The notes under the pieces are model-generated. The model was not told where the DNA came from. It made no database searches and was given only the letters and a program-made list of their open reading frames with translations. The position numbers and the translations under genes were made by a program. From NCBI GenBank assembly GCA_050633785.1, contig JBOEHE010000024.1, positions 1-64,000 on the forward strand: DNA of 64,000 bases, written 5' to 3'. This DNA is from CALKZN01 sp050633785. GTDB lineage: Bacteria > Pseudomonadota > Gammaproteobacteria > Arenicellales > Arenicellaceae. Below, piece after piece: positions 52,873 to 61,864 of the stretch; the stretch's first letter is position 1; the number at the start of each line of letters is the position of its first letter.

Positions 52873-54353
52873 TGAAAACAAGAAAAACTGTATCTATTAT
52901 GAAAAAGTATGAATCCTTAGCGAAAGAACTGACCTATCAAATCCGTGACGGCCAGTTTCAATCCACCTTGAAGTTACCCAGTGTCAGGCAACTCTGCGAG
53001 CGTCATCATGTCAGTTTATCAACCGTGGTCAGATCATTACAGATCCTCGAAGAAAGCGGTTTGATCGAGAGTCGCGAACGCTCGGGTTTTTATATAAAAC
53101 CACAGGAACTGCTTGAAGTGCAAAGGCCAAACCCGACCTATGTTCTTGAGCAACCCACCAAAATAAGTAATAAACAACTTGATCTTGGCTTGGTCAAATC
53201 AAAGTGTAATCCGCACCTTTGTGATCTGGGTTCAGCGATTCCAGATCAGAGTTTCTTTCCTGTGTTGGAAATAGACAAAGCCTTTCGCAGAGTGCTGCGT
53301 TCACCTCACTATAAACGTGATCATTATCAGGCTTTGCCGGGCTATTCTGGACTGCGACATCAGATTGCCTTGTATATGCAGCGCATCGGATACCCTGTAA
53401 ACCCGGACAGTATTGTTGTGACTAGTGGGTGCCAGGAAGCCTTTATGTTAGGTTTGAGAACCGTGACTGAACCTGGGGATACTGTGGCTGTTGAGACACC
53501 GACATACCCAGGTTTTTTACAGGTCTGTGACGCTTTGCACTTGAATGTCATCGAAATTCCAACCGACCCGGCCGAAGGTATCAGCATCGGTGCTTTGGAG
53601 TTGGCCATAGAACAATGGGATATCAAGGCCTGTCTACTATGCGCTAATTACAGCAATCCAACCGGTGGGCGTATGCCGACTGCCAAGAAAAAACGCTTGG
53701 TCCAACTGTGTTCCAAAAACAGCATTCGCATTGTTGAAGATGATGTTTATGGCGATATTAGTTTTGATCCTTTTTATCGTCCTAAACCTTTGAAAAGCTT
53801 TGATAACGACCACAGCGTAATCTATTGCAACTCGTTTTCCAAGACCATCTCTCCTGGACTGCGGGTTGGTTGGGTAATTAATGAACAGTTGCAAATGGAC
53901 ATTGAATACAATAAATACGTTATGGGTGTCTCCTCGGTGACTACCACTCAGCACGTTGTCTATGAATATCTGAAAACAGGTAAGCAGGATAAGTTTCTGC
54001 AAAATGTCAGGCATAAATACTCTGTCCAGTTATCAGATATTATCGAGAGAGTGCATGAGTTGTTCCCAGCTAATGTAGGTATTACACAACCGCGTGGAGG
54101 CTTTATTCTATGGATTGAACTTCCCAAGCATGTTGATACTCTGGAATTGCTTGAATATGCTTTGCACGAAGGCGTCAGCTTCAAACCAGGTGTGTTGTTT
54201 TCTGCTTCGCAAAAGCACAGGAATTGTTTACGTTTAAATTGTGCCAGAGAATTGAATGAACAAATGGATCTGGCTTTGAAAAAGCTGGCTATGCTTTGTC
54301 ATCAGGCTGTTGATGGCAAATATCTACAAAGAGACCTCAGCATGACGCAATAG
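52872..54353 (+). CDS. MocR-family (GntR plus aminotransferase) transcriptional regulator
   Basis: The 493-residue protein has an N-terminal GntR winged helix (LKLPSVRQLCERHHVSLSTVVRSL) and a fold-type I aminotransferase domain with the PLP Lys in NSFSKTISPGLRVGW. MocR proteins use PLP or an amino-acid ligand as effector. The gene is divergent from the hypothetical at 52356 and its promoter holds the operator at 52812-52872. Confidence 0.93.
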   Translation: MKTRKTVSIMKKYESLAKELTYQIRDGQFQSTLKLPSVRQLCERHHVSLSTVVRSLQILEESGLIESRERSGFYIKPQELLEVQRPNPTYVLEQPTKISNKQLDLGLVKSKCNPHLCDLGSAIPDQSFFPVLEIDKAFRRVLRSPHYKRDHYQALPGYSGLRHQIALYMQRIGYPVNPDSIVVTSGCQEAFMLGLRTVTEPGDTVAVETPTYPGFLQVCDALHLNVIEIPTDPAEGISIGALELAIEQWDIKACLLCANYSNPTGGRMPTAKKKRLVQLCSKNSIRIVEDDVYGDISFDPFYRPKPLKSFDNDHSVIYCNSFSKTISPGLRVGWVINEQLQMDIEYNKYVMGVSSVTTTQHVVYEYLKTGKQDKFLQNVRHKYSVQLSDIIERVHELFPANVGITQPRGGFILWIELPKHVDTLELLEYALHEGVSFKPGVLFSASQKHRNCLRLNCARELNEQMDLALKKLAMLCHQAVDGKYLQRDLSMTQ

Positions 54354-54606
54354 ATATATAGAAATATATCATGCCCCATTCATTGCAATAAGTGACAAAA
54401 AATAACAATGTCTTATTATGGCGTGACTGCTGGGCTGTTCAGTATCAATGCGCGAGATAAGCCCTGTTTGATAGATGGAGGCTGTTGACTTTGAGCAGTA
54501 AAGCGTGCGACTTTAGTTATACCAGATATGTATGTCCGTTTAAGGTTATAACAGAATATATTTTATATACCTTACCTGAAACCTTTTCTTTAAGAGGAAC
54601 ATTTGT
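54354..54606. other. Intergenic region between MocR and the crystallin-domain gene
   Basis: About 250 bases with no supported gene. An AAGAGGAAC ribosome site lies immediately before the start codon at 54607. Nothing else recognisable. Confidence 0.5.
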
Positions 54607-55794
54607 ATGAAGCTCGAAATCACAATGGGTCAAATAATACGGCTTAAGCGTTATTCTGCTCTGTTTATCCTGATTGCAATGGTTGGCTTTGGGGCGGTAA
54701 TGCCTGTTAATGCTGAAGGGGTGCTTGGAAAACACTGGCAAAAACATGCTTGGAATGATAACCATGTGATTGTTTTCAGTGATTGTGGCTATTCCGGGCA
54801 ATCGAAAATTCTTCCCATAGGCAAGTTCAAACGCTTGGAAAATGTTGGGGTTGAAGCGAATGAAATCTCATCCATTATCATACCTGATGGAATGGCTGTT
54901 GAGATCTTTCAAAACAAGCAGTTTGGTGGACACTGGTATCGAATGAATAAAAGTAGAGAATGTTTACCTGGTAAATGGAATGACCGGATTCGTTCCATGC
55001 GAGTAATTAACGATAACACGGAAAACAGTTATGGTTTTACTGATGGGTATGATGGTGAATCAAGCAATGAAAAATGCCACTCTTTTGAAATTGTTGCCAG
55101 ACGGGGAGTTGCTGCAATTCGCTTTGTTGATCAGGGGACCGGTCTGCAACGGGTTGAATCGGGGCGATCTGCTCAGGGAGAACTTTGCCAAAGCGGGCTA
55201 GTACGCCTTGAGCTGGCCAAACGCAATCGTAATGCCAGTGTGATTTTAAAGATTGACGGCAGAGAATACCGTTTTGATTCAGGAGAGCGATATGATGATT
55301 TCCGACAGGAGTGGTATCGTAAATACCTTTCAATAGACTTAAAAGGGGCCAGAGCAGAGCGAGGCTGGGCTAATACTGCAGGATTTGGTCGACGCTACAG
55401 TAGCGGTGTAAGGTCTGGGGAAAACTGGGGAAATAATTACCATTCCGGGTGGAATAAGCGCGAGGAGGTTGGCGTAGTTACTACATCGGAACCTAAAGAA
55501 CCCGAAGTAGGCAACAATGAGAAATGTGTTGAATATACTGTCTCGGGAACTCACAAGCACACCGGTTTACGTTTCTTTGTTGGGGATCAGGAGTTCCACA
55601 ATATTGGCAAAGGATCCAGCAAGAAAAGCTTGTGTCACATGGGTAAAGTCAAGGTTGAAATGGCGAAACGCAGGCCTGATGCTGAAGTTGTGCTGCGTAT
55701 TGGTGGAAAGAGCTATACCTTTAAAAAAGGCGACACTGGCGACCGTTTTGCCAAAACCTGGTATCGAAAGTTTTTCACGGTTTATTCCAAGTAG
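54607..55794 (+). CDS. Secreted beta-gamma-crystallin protein with a duplicated C-terminal domain
   Basis: The start at 54607 has AAGAGGAAC upstream. A signal peptide ends near residue 36 (MPVNAEG). Residues about 53-134 form a beta-gamma-crystallin domain (HVIVFSDCGYSG; EIFQNKQFGGHWYRMN), a calcium-binding fold in microbes. Two related units follow at about 155-246 and 305-395, each opening with NEKC, with a second Cys (LC), A-K-R in the middle and ending with WYRKY or WYRKF. This repeat unit is not one I recognise. The 60-residue linker is Gly, Ser and Asn rich. Function unknown; a secreted or surface protein is likely. Confidence 0.72.
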   Translation: MKLEITMGQIIRLKRYSALFILIAMVGFGAVMPVNAEGVLGKHWQKHAWNDNHVIVFSDCGYSGQSKILPIGKFKRLENVGVEANEISSIIIPDGMAVEIFQNKQFGGHWYRMNKSRECLPGKWNDRIRSMRVINDNTENSYGFTDGYDGESSNEKCHSFEIVARRGVAAIRFVDQGTGLQRVESGRSAQGELCQSGLVRLELAKRNRNASVILKIDGREYRFDSGERYDDFRQEWYRKYLSIDLKGARAERGWANTAGFGRRYSSGVRSGENWGNNYHSGWNKREEVGVVTTSEPKEPEVGNNEKCVEYTVSGTHKHTGLRFFVGDQEFHNIGKGSSKKSLCHMGKVKVEMAKRRPDAEVVLRIGGKSYTFKKGDTGDRFAKTWYRKFFTVYSK

Positions 55795-55878
55795 GCTAAT
55801 ATAAAGCATTGAATTCTCTGAAAGGCCTATAGGTTTTAAACCCATAGCGCACAGATATTCAGTGAGTAGAGAAGATTT

Positions 55879-56265
55879 ATGGACAAAAAAGCGATAGTTC
55901 CTAGGGCCTTGCGTGCTAAATATGACGATTGGCATTTTGCTCCGGCGATTGACAGTGGTGGCTTCGTTTTCGTTTCTGGCTGCACTGGAACCCGGGTGGA
56001 TGGCACAATTTCGGACGATCCCAGCGAACAGTTCAGACAAGCATTCCAAACGGTAGAGATATCATTAATAGAGGCAGGTCTGACGTATGCCAATATGGTT
56101 GAAATGACGACTTACCATATCGGTTTAAGAGATCATCTCGAGCAGTTTAAGCGGGTAAAAGACGAGTTTGTTTTTGAACCATTTTCCTCCTGGACCGCCG
56201 TTGGTGTGTCTGAATTGGCTGTGGAAGGGGCGATCATTGAAATCAGTGTTATAGCGAAAAAATAG
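55879..56265 (+). CDS. RidA-family protein without the deaminase Arg
   Basis: The 128-residue protein keeps the RidA fold motif GGFVFVSGCTGTR and the C-terminal GAIIEISVIAKK. The stretch where canonical RidA has Pro-x-Arg reads PFSSWTAVGV, so the catalytic Arg seems absent; this fits one of the non-archetypal RidA subfamilies. It is unrelated in sequence detail to the RidA at 26605. Confidence 0.83.
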   Translation: MDKKAIVPRALRAKYDDWHFAPAIDSGGFVFVSGCTGTRVDGTISDDPSEQFRQAFQTVEISLIEAGLTYANMVEMTTYHIGLRDHLEQFKRVKDEFVFEPFSSWTAVGVSELAVEGAIIEISVIAKK

Positions 56266-56275
56266 CAACGAAATT

Positions 56276-57664
56276 TTATAGACAGACCAGTGCTATTTTA
56301 CCATTAGTTCCTTTGATTGGGGTGCAAACGTCGTTGTTCGGCTGCGGTCCAAGAGGGTTTGAAAGCAAACCAATTACATCACTGTCATTAATATAGGCTC
56401 CCATATTCATAGCGTTTTTACCTGACATTCTTGCTGGAGAGCTTGCCAGTAAATGGTAATCATGGTTTGCACTATCAACAAACTCAGGATCGTCAATCAA
56501 GCTGTTAAGGTCATATCCTTCACTACTGCGCCATTGCGATAAGGAAGTATAGGTCTGCTGGTTGGCTGCAAACAGATTTAGCACAAAGCGATTGGTTCCA
56601 AAGTACAGATTGTAATTGATTTCATCTATCTGCGTTGGTAATCGAAACCGCAAAGTGTCTTTTGTTAATGGACCGACAATAATATTGTTATAGAGGCTGA
56701 TCTTTTGGGTGTTTCTAGTCCATATTCCATTTTGCTTAGGTACAAGTGTATTATTCCAGACAAGAAATGTATCGTTCATGTCTGAAACATCCCCCTCGCT
56801 TGCTTCCAGCCAGATGGCATTGTCTGTGTTATAGATAATATTTTGTGTAACTCGTTGATTGACGTGTATCGGGTCTCCAGTGCCTGCAACGTCGTACCAT
56901 AGCCCGGTTACGACATCGTGAATACGGTTTTTCTTAACCAACAAACCAATGTTGCCAGTAGACTGTTTATGGTACACACCATGATAAGCGTCATAAAATT
57001 CATTGTTCTCGACAATAATGTCACTCATGCTGAACCCTGTCAGCCCTGAAGCATTAGCATTTAGAGCACCATTGACACGCACGGTATGAACTCGGTTATT
57101 TCTGGCAATGGCATTCACAGTGCTATCAAACCTGATACCAGCGACATTGGATCCTGCGGTGCCATCAATATCGTGGATATAGTTGTTCTCCACAATAATA
57201 TGATTACAGCCACCTGTAGTAACAATGCCGGCAGATTTGTCAGTTGCCCCTTTAATGTTCTTGATCTCAAATCCAGCAACTCTGATAAAGTTTTTACCAG
57301 AAATAATAAAGCCGACACCAGAGCTTTGTTGGTCAATCACCGGTGAATGGTCGGGATAGTTACTGAAGGTAATGAAGTGGCCGGAAGTTCCCGAGTTTTT
57401 AACCTTAATACCCTTCATATCACTTTCGGGAAAGCCCGGTGTCAGTTCAGTATACGTTCCTTGTTTCACAAAAACAGTATCCCCGGCTTGCAATGTGTCT
57501 GCTGCTTTTTGAATGGTTTTCCAGGGCAGGGCTTCAGATCCGGCATTTGAATCCAGAGCGAGGATATTTTGCTGATCAACATAGTAAGTTGCTGCAGCTG
57601 ATGTTTGACATATAGTCGTCAGTAGCAAAAATAGTAAGTAAGAAATATTGAGTATTCTCATCAT
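56276..57664 (-). CDS. Secreted right-handed beta-helix protein
   Basis: The 462-residue protein has a signal peptide (LLLLTTICQTSAA). It then has the DUF1565-like opening YYVDQQN...NAGSEALPWKTIQKAADTL, and many coils with I-x-V-x-N-N (NHIIVENNYIHDI, NIIVENNEF, VKKNRIHDV), as in pectate-lyase-type parallel beta-helix proteins. Polysaccharide lyase or hydrolase action is possible but no catalytic residues are certain. It is convergent with the RidA gene. Confidence 0.8.
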   Translation of the reverse strand: MMRILNISYLLFLLLTTICQTSAAATYYVDQQNILALDSNAGSEALPWKTIQKAADTLQAGDTVFVKQGTYTELTPGFPESDMKGIKVKNSGTSGHFITFSNYPDHSPVIDQQSSGVGFIISGKNFIRVAGFEIKNIKGATDKSAGIVTTGGCNHIIVENNYIHDIDGTAGSNVAGIRFDSTVNAIARNNRVHTVRVNGALNANASGLTGFSMSDIIVENNEFYDAYHGVYHKQSTGNIGLLVKKNRIHDVVTGLWYDVAGTGDPIHVNQRVTQNIIYNTDNAIWLEASEGDVSDMNDTFLVWNNTLVPKQNGIWTRNTQKISLYNNIIVGPLTKDTLRFRLPTQIDEINYNLYFGTNRFVLNLFAANQQTYTSLSQWRSSEGYDLNSLIDDPEFVDSANHDYHLLASSPARMSGKNAMNMGAYINDSDVIGLLSNPLGPQPNNDVCTPIKGTNGKIALVCL

Positions 57665-57813
57665 CCTGCCTCAATGGTTTTAAAATACTATATCAATACA
57701 TCAGATCAACAGCTTGTAATTATCGCGCATCACTTTTTCATTATCGGTGCTTATAGATCTAATTGTTGTTTGGAAATAAGAGTTGCTTTATTTACGATTA
57801 ATAATATATGATT

Positions 57814-57831
57814 CGTATATAAAACGTATAT
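57814..57831 (+). promoter_or_regulatory. Direct-repeat operator upstream of the ParD-like gene
   Basis: CGTATAT occurs at 57814-57820 and 57825-57831, 11 bases apart and on one face of the helix, within AT-rich sequence just before the start at 57843. It is a candidate autoregulatory operator. Confidence 0.5.
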
Positions 57832-57842
57832 TATATGAAATT

Positions 57843-58070
57843 ATGGGAATCTTAAAAGTTACTGACTTACTACATGATGAAATTAGAAAATCGAGCAAGG
57901 CCATGTCCCGCTCGATTAATGCGCAAGCCGAATTCTGGATCAAAGTGGGTCGCTTGTGTGAAATGAATCCAACCTTGAATTATCAAGAGATTCTGCGTGA
58001 ATATCTATTAGCCAATGAACGGGTAGATTCAGAACGGGATAACAATGAGCAAGATCATAATAAAAAATGA
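57843..58070 (+). CDS. ParD-like antitoxin-family protein
   Basis: I start at the ATG at 57843. The 75-residue protein (RSINAQAEFWIKVGRLCEMNP) matches the ParD-like family of small ribbon-helix-helix proteins. No ParE toxin is adjacent; the map gene follows with a 26-base overlap, and the two form a recurring pair. Confidence 0.78.
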   Translation: MGILKVTDLLHDEIRKSSKAMSRSINAQAEFWIKVGRLCEMNPTLNYQEILREYLLANERVDSERDNNEQDHNKK

Positions 58071-58818
58071 CGCTGAGATTGAGTTGATGCGTGAATCATC
58101 GCGCTTGTTGGCTCAAGTATTTTCCTATCTGGACGATTTTGTTCAGCCTGGGGTGTCGACCATGCAGATTAACGATCGAGTTGAAGATTACATTGTTAAT
58201 ACCTTGAATGCCCGTCCTGCTAGCAAAGGACAGTACGATTATAAGTTTGTGCTCAATAGTTCTATCAATGATGTGGTATGTCATGGAGTTCCCAGCGAAG
58301 CTAGAAAGCTGTTAGCCAGGGATATTATCAATATTGACATTACTTTGGAAAAAAACGGCTTTATTGCTGATTCAAGCAAAATGTATGTTTTGGACAAAGC
58401 AGGACCACAAGCTATCAGGTTGGTGGACACCACTTATAAAGCAATGGTGGCTGGTATTCGAGCGGTAAAACCTGGCGCCACTCTGGGGGATGTTGGCCAT
58501 TCGATTCAACTGTGTGCTGAATCCGCAGGTTATAGCGTAGTCAGGGAATACTGTGGTCACGGCATTGGCCGGGAAATGCACGAGGCACCACATGTGTTGC
58601 ATTATGGTAAAGCTGGAGATAGGGAAGTATTAAAAGCAGGAATGACGTTTACTATTGAGCCAATGATTAATCAAGGTAGCCCCAAAACGAAAACTAAAAA
58701 AGATGGCTGGACTGTTGTGACTAAGGATAAAAAACTATCCGCTCAATGGGAACATACTGTGCTTGTGACTGACACGGGTTATGAGGTGTTGACCCTCCGA
58801 TCAGAAGAGGACATTTAG
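58045..58818 (+). CDS. map: Type I methionine aminopeptidase, ParD-linked copy
   Basis: The 257-residue enzyme keeps all metal ligands: NIDIT and ADSSK Asp residues, HGIGREMHEAP, FTIEPMIN and WEHTVLV. It removes N-terminal Met in the cytoplasm. It overlaps the ParD-like gene by 26 bases, showing tight coupling. A separate housekeeping map is likely elsewhere, so this may be an accessory copy. Confidence 0.93.
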   Translation: MSKIIIKNDAEIELMRESSRLLAQVFSYLDDFVQPGVSTMQINDRVEDYIVNTLNARPASKGQYDYKFVLNSSINDVVCHGVPSEARKLLARDIINIDITLEKNGFIADSSKMYVLDKAGPQAIRLVDTTYKAMVAGIRAVKPGATLGDVGHSIQLCAESAGYSVVREYCGHGIGREMHEAPHVLHYGKAGDREVLKAGMTFTIEPMINQGSPKTKTKKDGWTVVTKDKKLSAQWEHTVLVTDTGYEVLTLRSEEDI

Positions 58819-58862
58819 AGCGATCAGAAAAACTCTGAAGATTGTGCAGTGAATATAGGATT

Positions 58863-58889
58863 AAAAAAAGCCGAATTCCTTTTCAGCTT
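58863..58889 (-). terminator. Rho-independent terminator of the porin gene
   Basis: On the minus strand AAGCTGAA and TTCGGCTT pair (one G-U) around AAGGAA at 58889-58868, followed by five T residues. It lies 60 bases after the porin stop. Confidence 0.78.
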
Positions 58890-58948
58890 TTCATTTCTAG
58901 TCTGCTGACTCAAATGAGTGTCACAGAACTGCGTTTTAAAACTAAGGC

Positions 58949-59899
58949 TTAGAATTTAACGCGCATACCCAGCAAATAACCAACGTCCGAATCATCTTCA
59001 TCAGTATTAGCTATTTCAGCGAAAGCGCTGACTTTTTTCGCTGTTGGAAATTTGTAAACAACATTGGCATACCATGTGTCGATATCCGTGATGGAATCAG
59101 AGGTGTAATCGACAATGTCATAGCCAACGGATGCTTTTGTGGTGCTGGCAACAGGGAAGGTCACAGCAAGGCTGATATTGTCCTTGTCTAGTTTGCTGCT
59201 GTCGCTGTCCGAAGAACTGAATGCTAGACCAAGGTTGATACCGGCAACTTTAACTTCACCGCTGACACCAAACGTGTCAGTTGCGATGCCTTCAGCTTCA
59301 TGGTCCTGATAAGCCAGGCCAAGATCAACTGGACCCAGTGGAACAGAGACAAAGATATCCAGAGAAGATTCTTCGCTGGCGGTGCCGATAACATTGTCAT
59401 CGTCATCTTTCAGGTCTTCATCTCCTACTTGAATGTCATGGGAAAAAGCAATTGTGGCAGAACCAGCTTTGAATTCCAGGCCGATCAGGTCATCACCACC
59501 ATCTTGAGCAAAGCTATCGCCATCTATATCAACCACATCAATGTTTTTTTCGATGCCGAAAGCGTCAGTGACATAATCTGTGTCACCCATCCAGATCTTG
59601 GTATTACCCAGTTTAAGGCCTACATAGGTTTCTTCCGATTTCTCCTTTTTGAAATCATAATCTACTTGAGCAAAAGCTTTGTTGCCGTTGCCAATATCGT
59701 AAGAGATAGTGTTTTTTAATTCAGCGTCATCATAGTTGACGTCAACATCTTTATCTTTACCGTGTTTTTTCAACAACTGAACTTGTATATCGCCTTTGAT
59801 AGTGTAAGTCAGTCCTTTATTGTCATAAATTGTGGCTGCATTAACCATGCTGCTGCTATAAATAAGGCCAAAGGCCGCAATTAATGGAAGTTTTTTCAT
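58949..59899 (-). CDS. Gram-negative porin
   Basis: The 316-residue protein has a signal peptide (LIYSSSMVNAA) and a beta-barrel pattern of alternating residues, ending in a Phe (LLGMRVKF) as required for outer-membrane assembly. It is rich in Asp, as in general diffusion porins of marine gammaproteobacteria. A Fur box is 72 bases before its start codon, so iron control is expected. Confidence 0.9.
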   Translation of the reverse strand: MKKLPLIAAFGLIYSSSMVNAATIYDNKGLTYTIKGDIQVQLLKKHGKDKDVDVNYDDAELKNTISYDIGNGNKAFAQVDYDFKKEKSEETYVGLKLGNTKIWMGDTDYVTDAFGIEKNIDVVDIDGDSFAQDGGDDLIGLEFKAGSATIAFSHDIQVGDEDLKDDDDNVIGTASEESSLDIFVSVPLGPVDLGLAYQDHEAEGIATDTFGVSGEVKVAGINLGLAFSSSDSDSSKLDKDNISLAVTFPVASTTKASVGYDIVDYTSDSITDIDTWYANVVYKFPTAKKVSAFAEIANTDEDDSDVGYLLGMRVKF

Positions 59900-59970
59900 C
59901 GTTCCCCCTAATGGAAATGATCGTATTAATAAATAGTGCTAATGTGTTTACCTGTCACTCTCAACAGGCA

Positions 59971-59995
59971 AATGATAATAATAATGATTATCATT
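59971..59995 (-). promoter_or_regulatory. Fur box upstream of the porin
   Basis: The sequence has tandem GATAAT/AATAAT/GATTAT units and matches the 19-bp Fur consensus closely (GATAATAATAATGATTATC). It lies 72 bases upstream of the porin start codon in its presumed promoter. Confidence 0.8.
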
Positions 59996-60289
59996 TAGAT
60001 TATCAAGTGTCTGCTGAAAAACAAACTTAGAACTGCAAAAACAACTCTCTTGATCGAGGGGGATTTTGTCGTTGAAGTATTACAGTGTCGTTAAGGATTT
60101 GTTGCAGTATTCTTATTGTTGCCAAGACAGAATCTAAAATGTTATGTGTATGAAAAAACACTCAGTGAAAATAAGTTCTTCTGAGTCTGGTTACCAACGC
60201 ATTTTCGGTCGTGTCTGAGCTGGCATGTCAGGAGGGATTGACAGTTTCACAGTCCATTAAAACTGATTAAAGAAGGTTCTAGAGTAAAG
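59996..60289. other. Intergenic region between the porin and rmuC
   Basis: About 290 bases with no supported gene; nothing recognisable apart from the Fur box at its left edge. Confidence 0.5.
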
Positions 60290-61585
60290 CTATTCTGTCT
60301 TATCGTTGGCTAATTGAACCTTGGTTAACTTTCTAGCTGGTGTGTCTACGCCAGTCACTTGATCCAGCTCTTTGTGGGTTTCTATTCCCAATTCGCTGAA
60401 TTTTTTTGCCCCCGGCAAGACATTACTTTCATAGGAACCTAGCAGTTTATTGAAATTATTCACGCTTGAGTCCAGAGTCTTGCCGAGTTTGCTCATGTGT
60501 TCTGCCAATACACCCAGACGTTGGTGTAAGTCTTTACCAATTTGGCGCACGGTATCAGCATTTTTGTTTAAATTGTCCTGATTCCAGCCGTAGGCAATAG
60601 CACGCAATAGACCGACGAAACTGGTCGGAGTGGCCAAGATAACGCGTTGTTGCATGGCAAATTCCAACAGAGTTTTGTCTTCGTCCAGAGCAGCACTTAA
60701 AAATTGATCCCCGGGAATAAATAACACCACAAAATCAGGTGCGCGGTCGAACTGTTCCCAGTATTTTTTCATTGCCAGTTCTTTAATACGGTTTTTGACA
60801 TTTTTTAAATGTTGCTGCAGAAAGTGTGTTCTCTGCTTATCGTCTGAGCTTTCTACTGCGCTTAAATAAGCATCCAATGGTGTTTTAACATCCACAACCA
60901 GTTGGCGTTCGCCTGGCATATTGATGATCATATCTGGGCGTAGAGCGCCATCCTCACCACGTACGTTGACTTGCTCATCAAAATCGCAGTGTTCTGACAT
61001 TCCAGCCAATTCTGCCAGACGTTTCAAGGTGATTTCACCCCATTGACCACGTACTTCAGGGCGCCTTAATGCGGTCACCAGGTTGCGAGTTTCACTTTGA
61101 AGAAATTGCTGCGATTGCATCAGATTTTTGATTTGTGAATTCAGGCGAGTTTCAGACACAGTTCGGTCTTTTTCCAGCCGTTGCAATTGGGCATCTGTTT
61201 TTTGAAGAGAGTCATGGATGGGTTTGACCATGTTGGCAATGTTTTTTTCCTTTTCCGAGAGTTTATGTTCAGCCTGTATTTGTAGTTTGCTGAAGGTTTC
61301 TCGTGCCAGAGTCAGGAATGATTGATTGTTACTGTGCAGAGCTTCCTGGGATAATGAAGCAAAAGTGCCTTGCAACTGATCCATTTGTTGGTCATGAAAA
61401 TCCTGCATTTCGTCTGCTTCTTTTGCCAGCCTGGTCAGTTCCTTGCGGTGTTTCATTTTGGCTAGAGTTCGTCCAAACAAACTACCAATAAACAAGGCTA
61501 TTATTAACAGTAGAATCAAGCGTGCATCATCTGATAAGCTGATGCCAATCTGTTGTAGCCAAAGGTTTAGCGTTTCGTCAATCAT
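60290..61585 (-). CDS. rmuC: DNA recombination protein RmuC
   Basis: The start is set at the ATG at 61585, which begins MIDETLNLWLQQIG before the N-terminal membrane helix (ILLLIIALFIGSLFG). The protein has a coiled coil (about residues 40-180) and the RmuC PD-(D/E)XK-like domain (VRGQWGEITLKRLAELAGM, RPDMIINMPGERQLVVDVKTP). It is linked with limiting rearrangements and anti-phage or recombination roles. Length fits the family. Confidence 0.9.
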   Translation of the reverse strand: MIDETLNLWLQQIGISLSDDARLILLLIIALFIGSLFGRTLAKMKHRKELTRLAKEADEMQDFHDQQMDQLQGTFASLSQEALHSNNQSFLTLARETFSKLQIQAEHKLSEKEKNIANMVKPIHDSLQKTDAQLQRLEKDRTVSETRLNSQIKNLMQSQQFLQSETRNLVTALRRPEVRGQWGEITLKRLAELAGMSEHCDFDEQVNVRGEDGALRPDMIINMPGERQLVVDVKTPLDAYLSAVESSDDKQRTHFLQQHLKNVKNRIKELAMKKYWEQFDRAPDFVVLFIPGDQFLSAALDEDKTLLEFAMQQRVILATPTSFVGLLRAIAYGWNQDNLNKNADTVRQIGKDLHQRLGVLAEHMSKLGKTLDSSVNNFNKLLGSYESNVLPGAKKFSELGIETHKELDQVTGVDTPARKLTKVQLANDKTE

Positions 61586-61864
61586 GGGGCAAAGCTTGCC
61601 ATCCAAAACTGATAGCTGCAATGCTTTTATTACTAGGGCCTGTACATACTGAAGTATTAAGTCGAGATCACTGTCATTGTTACCCCAAGAGCACCCAATT
61701 CAATATTGAAGCATCCATTTAGATGTTTGGTTGTCCCCAAAATTGAATAGAGAGCAAACACGTGAGAAAATGACGGTGAAATATTCTGGTTGGCAAGGTT
61801 AAACAAATGACGTGCGACTAGCCTCAGTTGTTAGAGGCATTAAACGGAAACATGAATTAAAACG

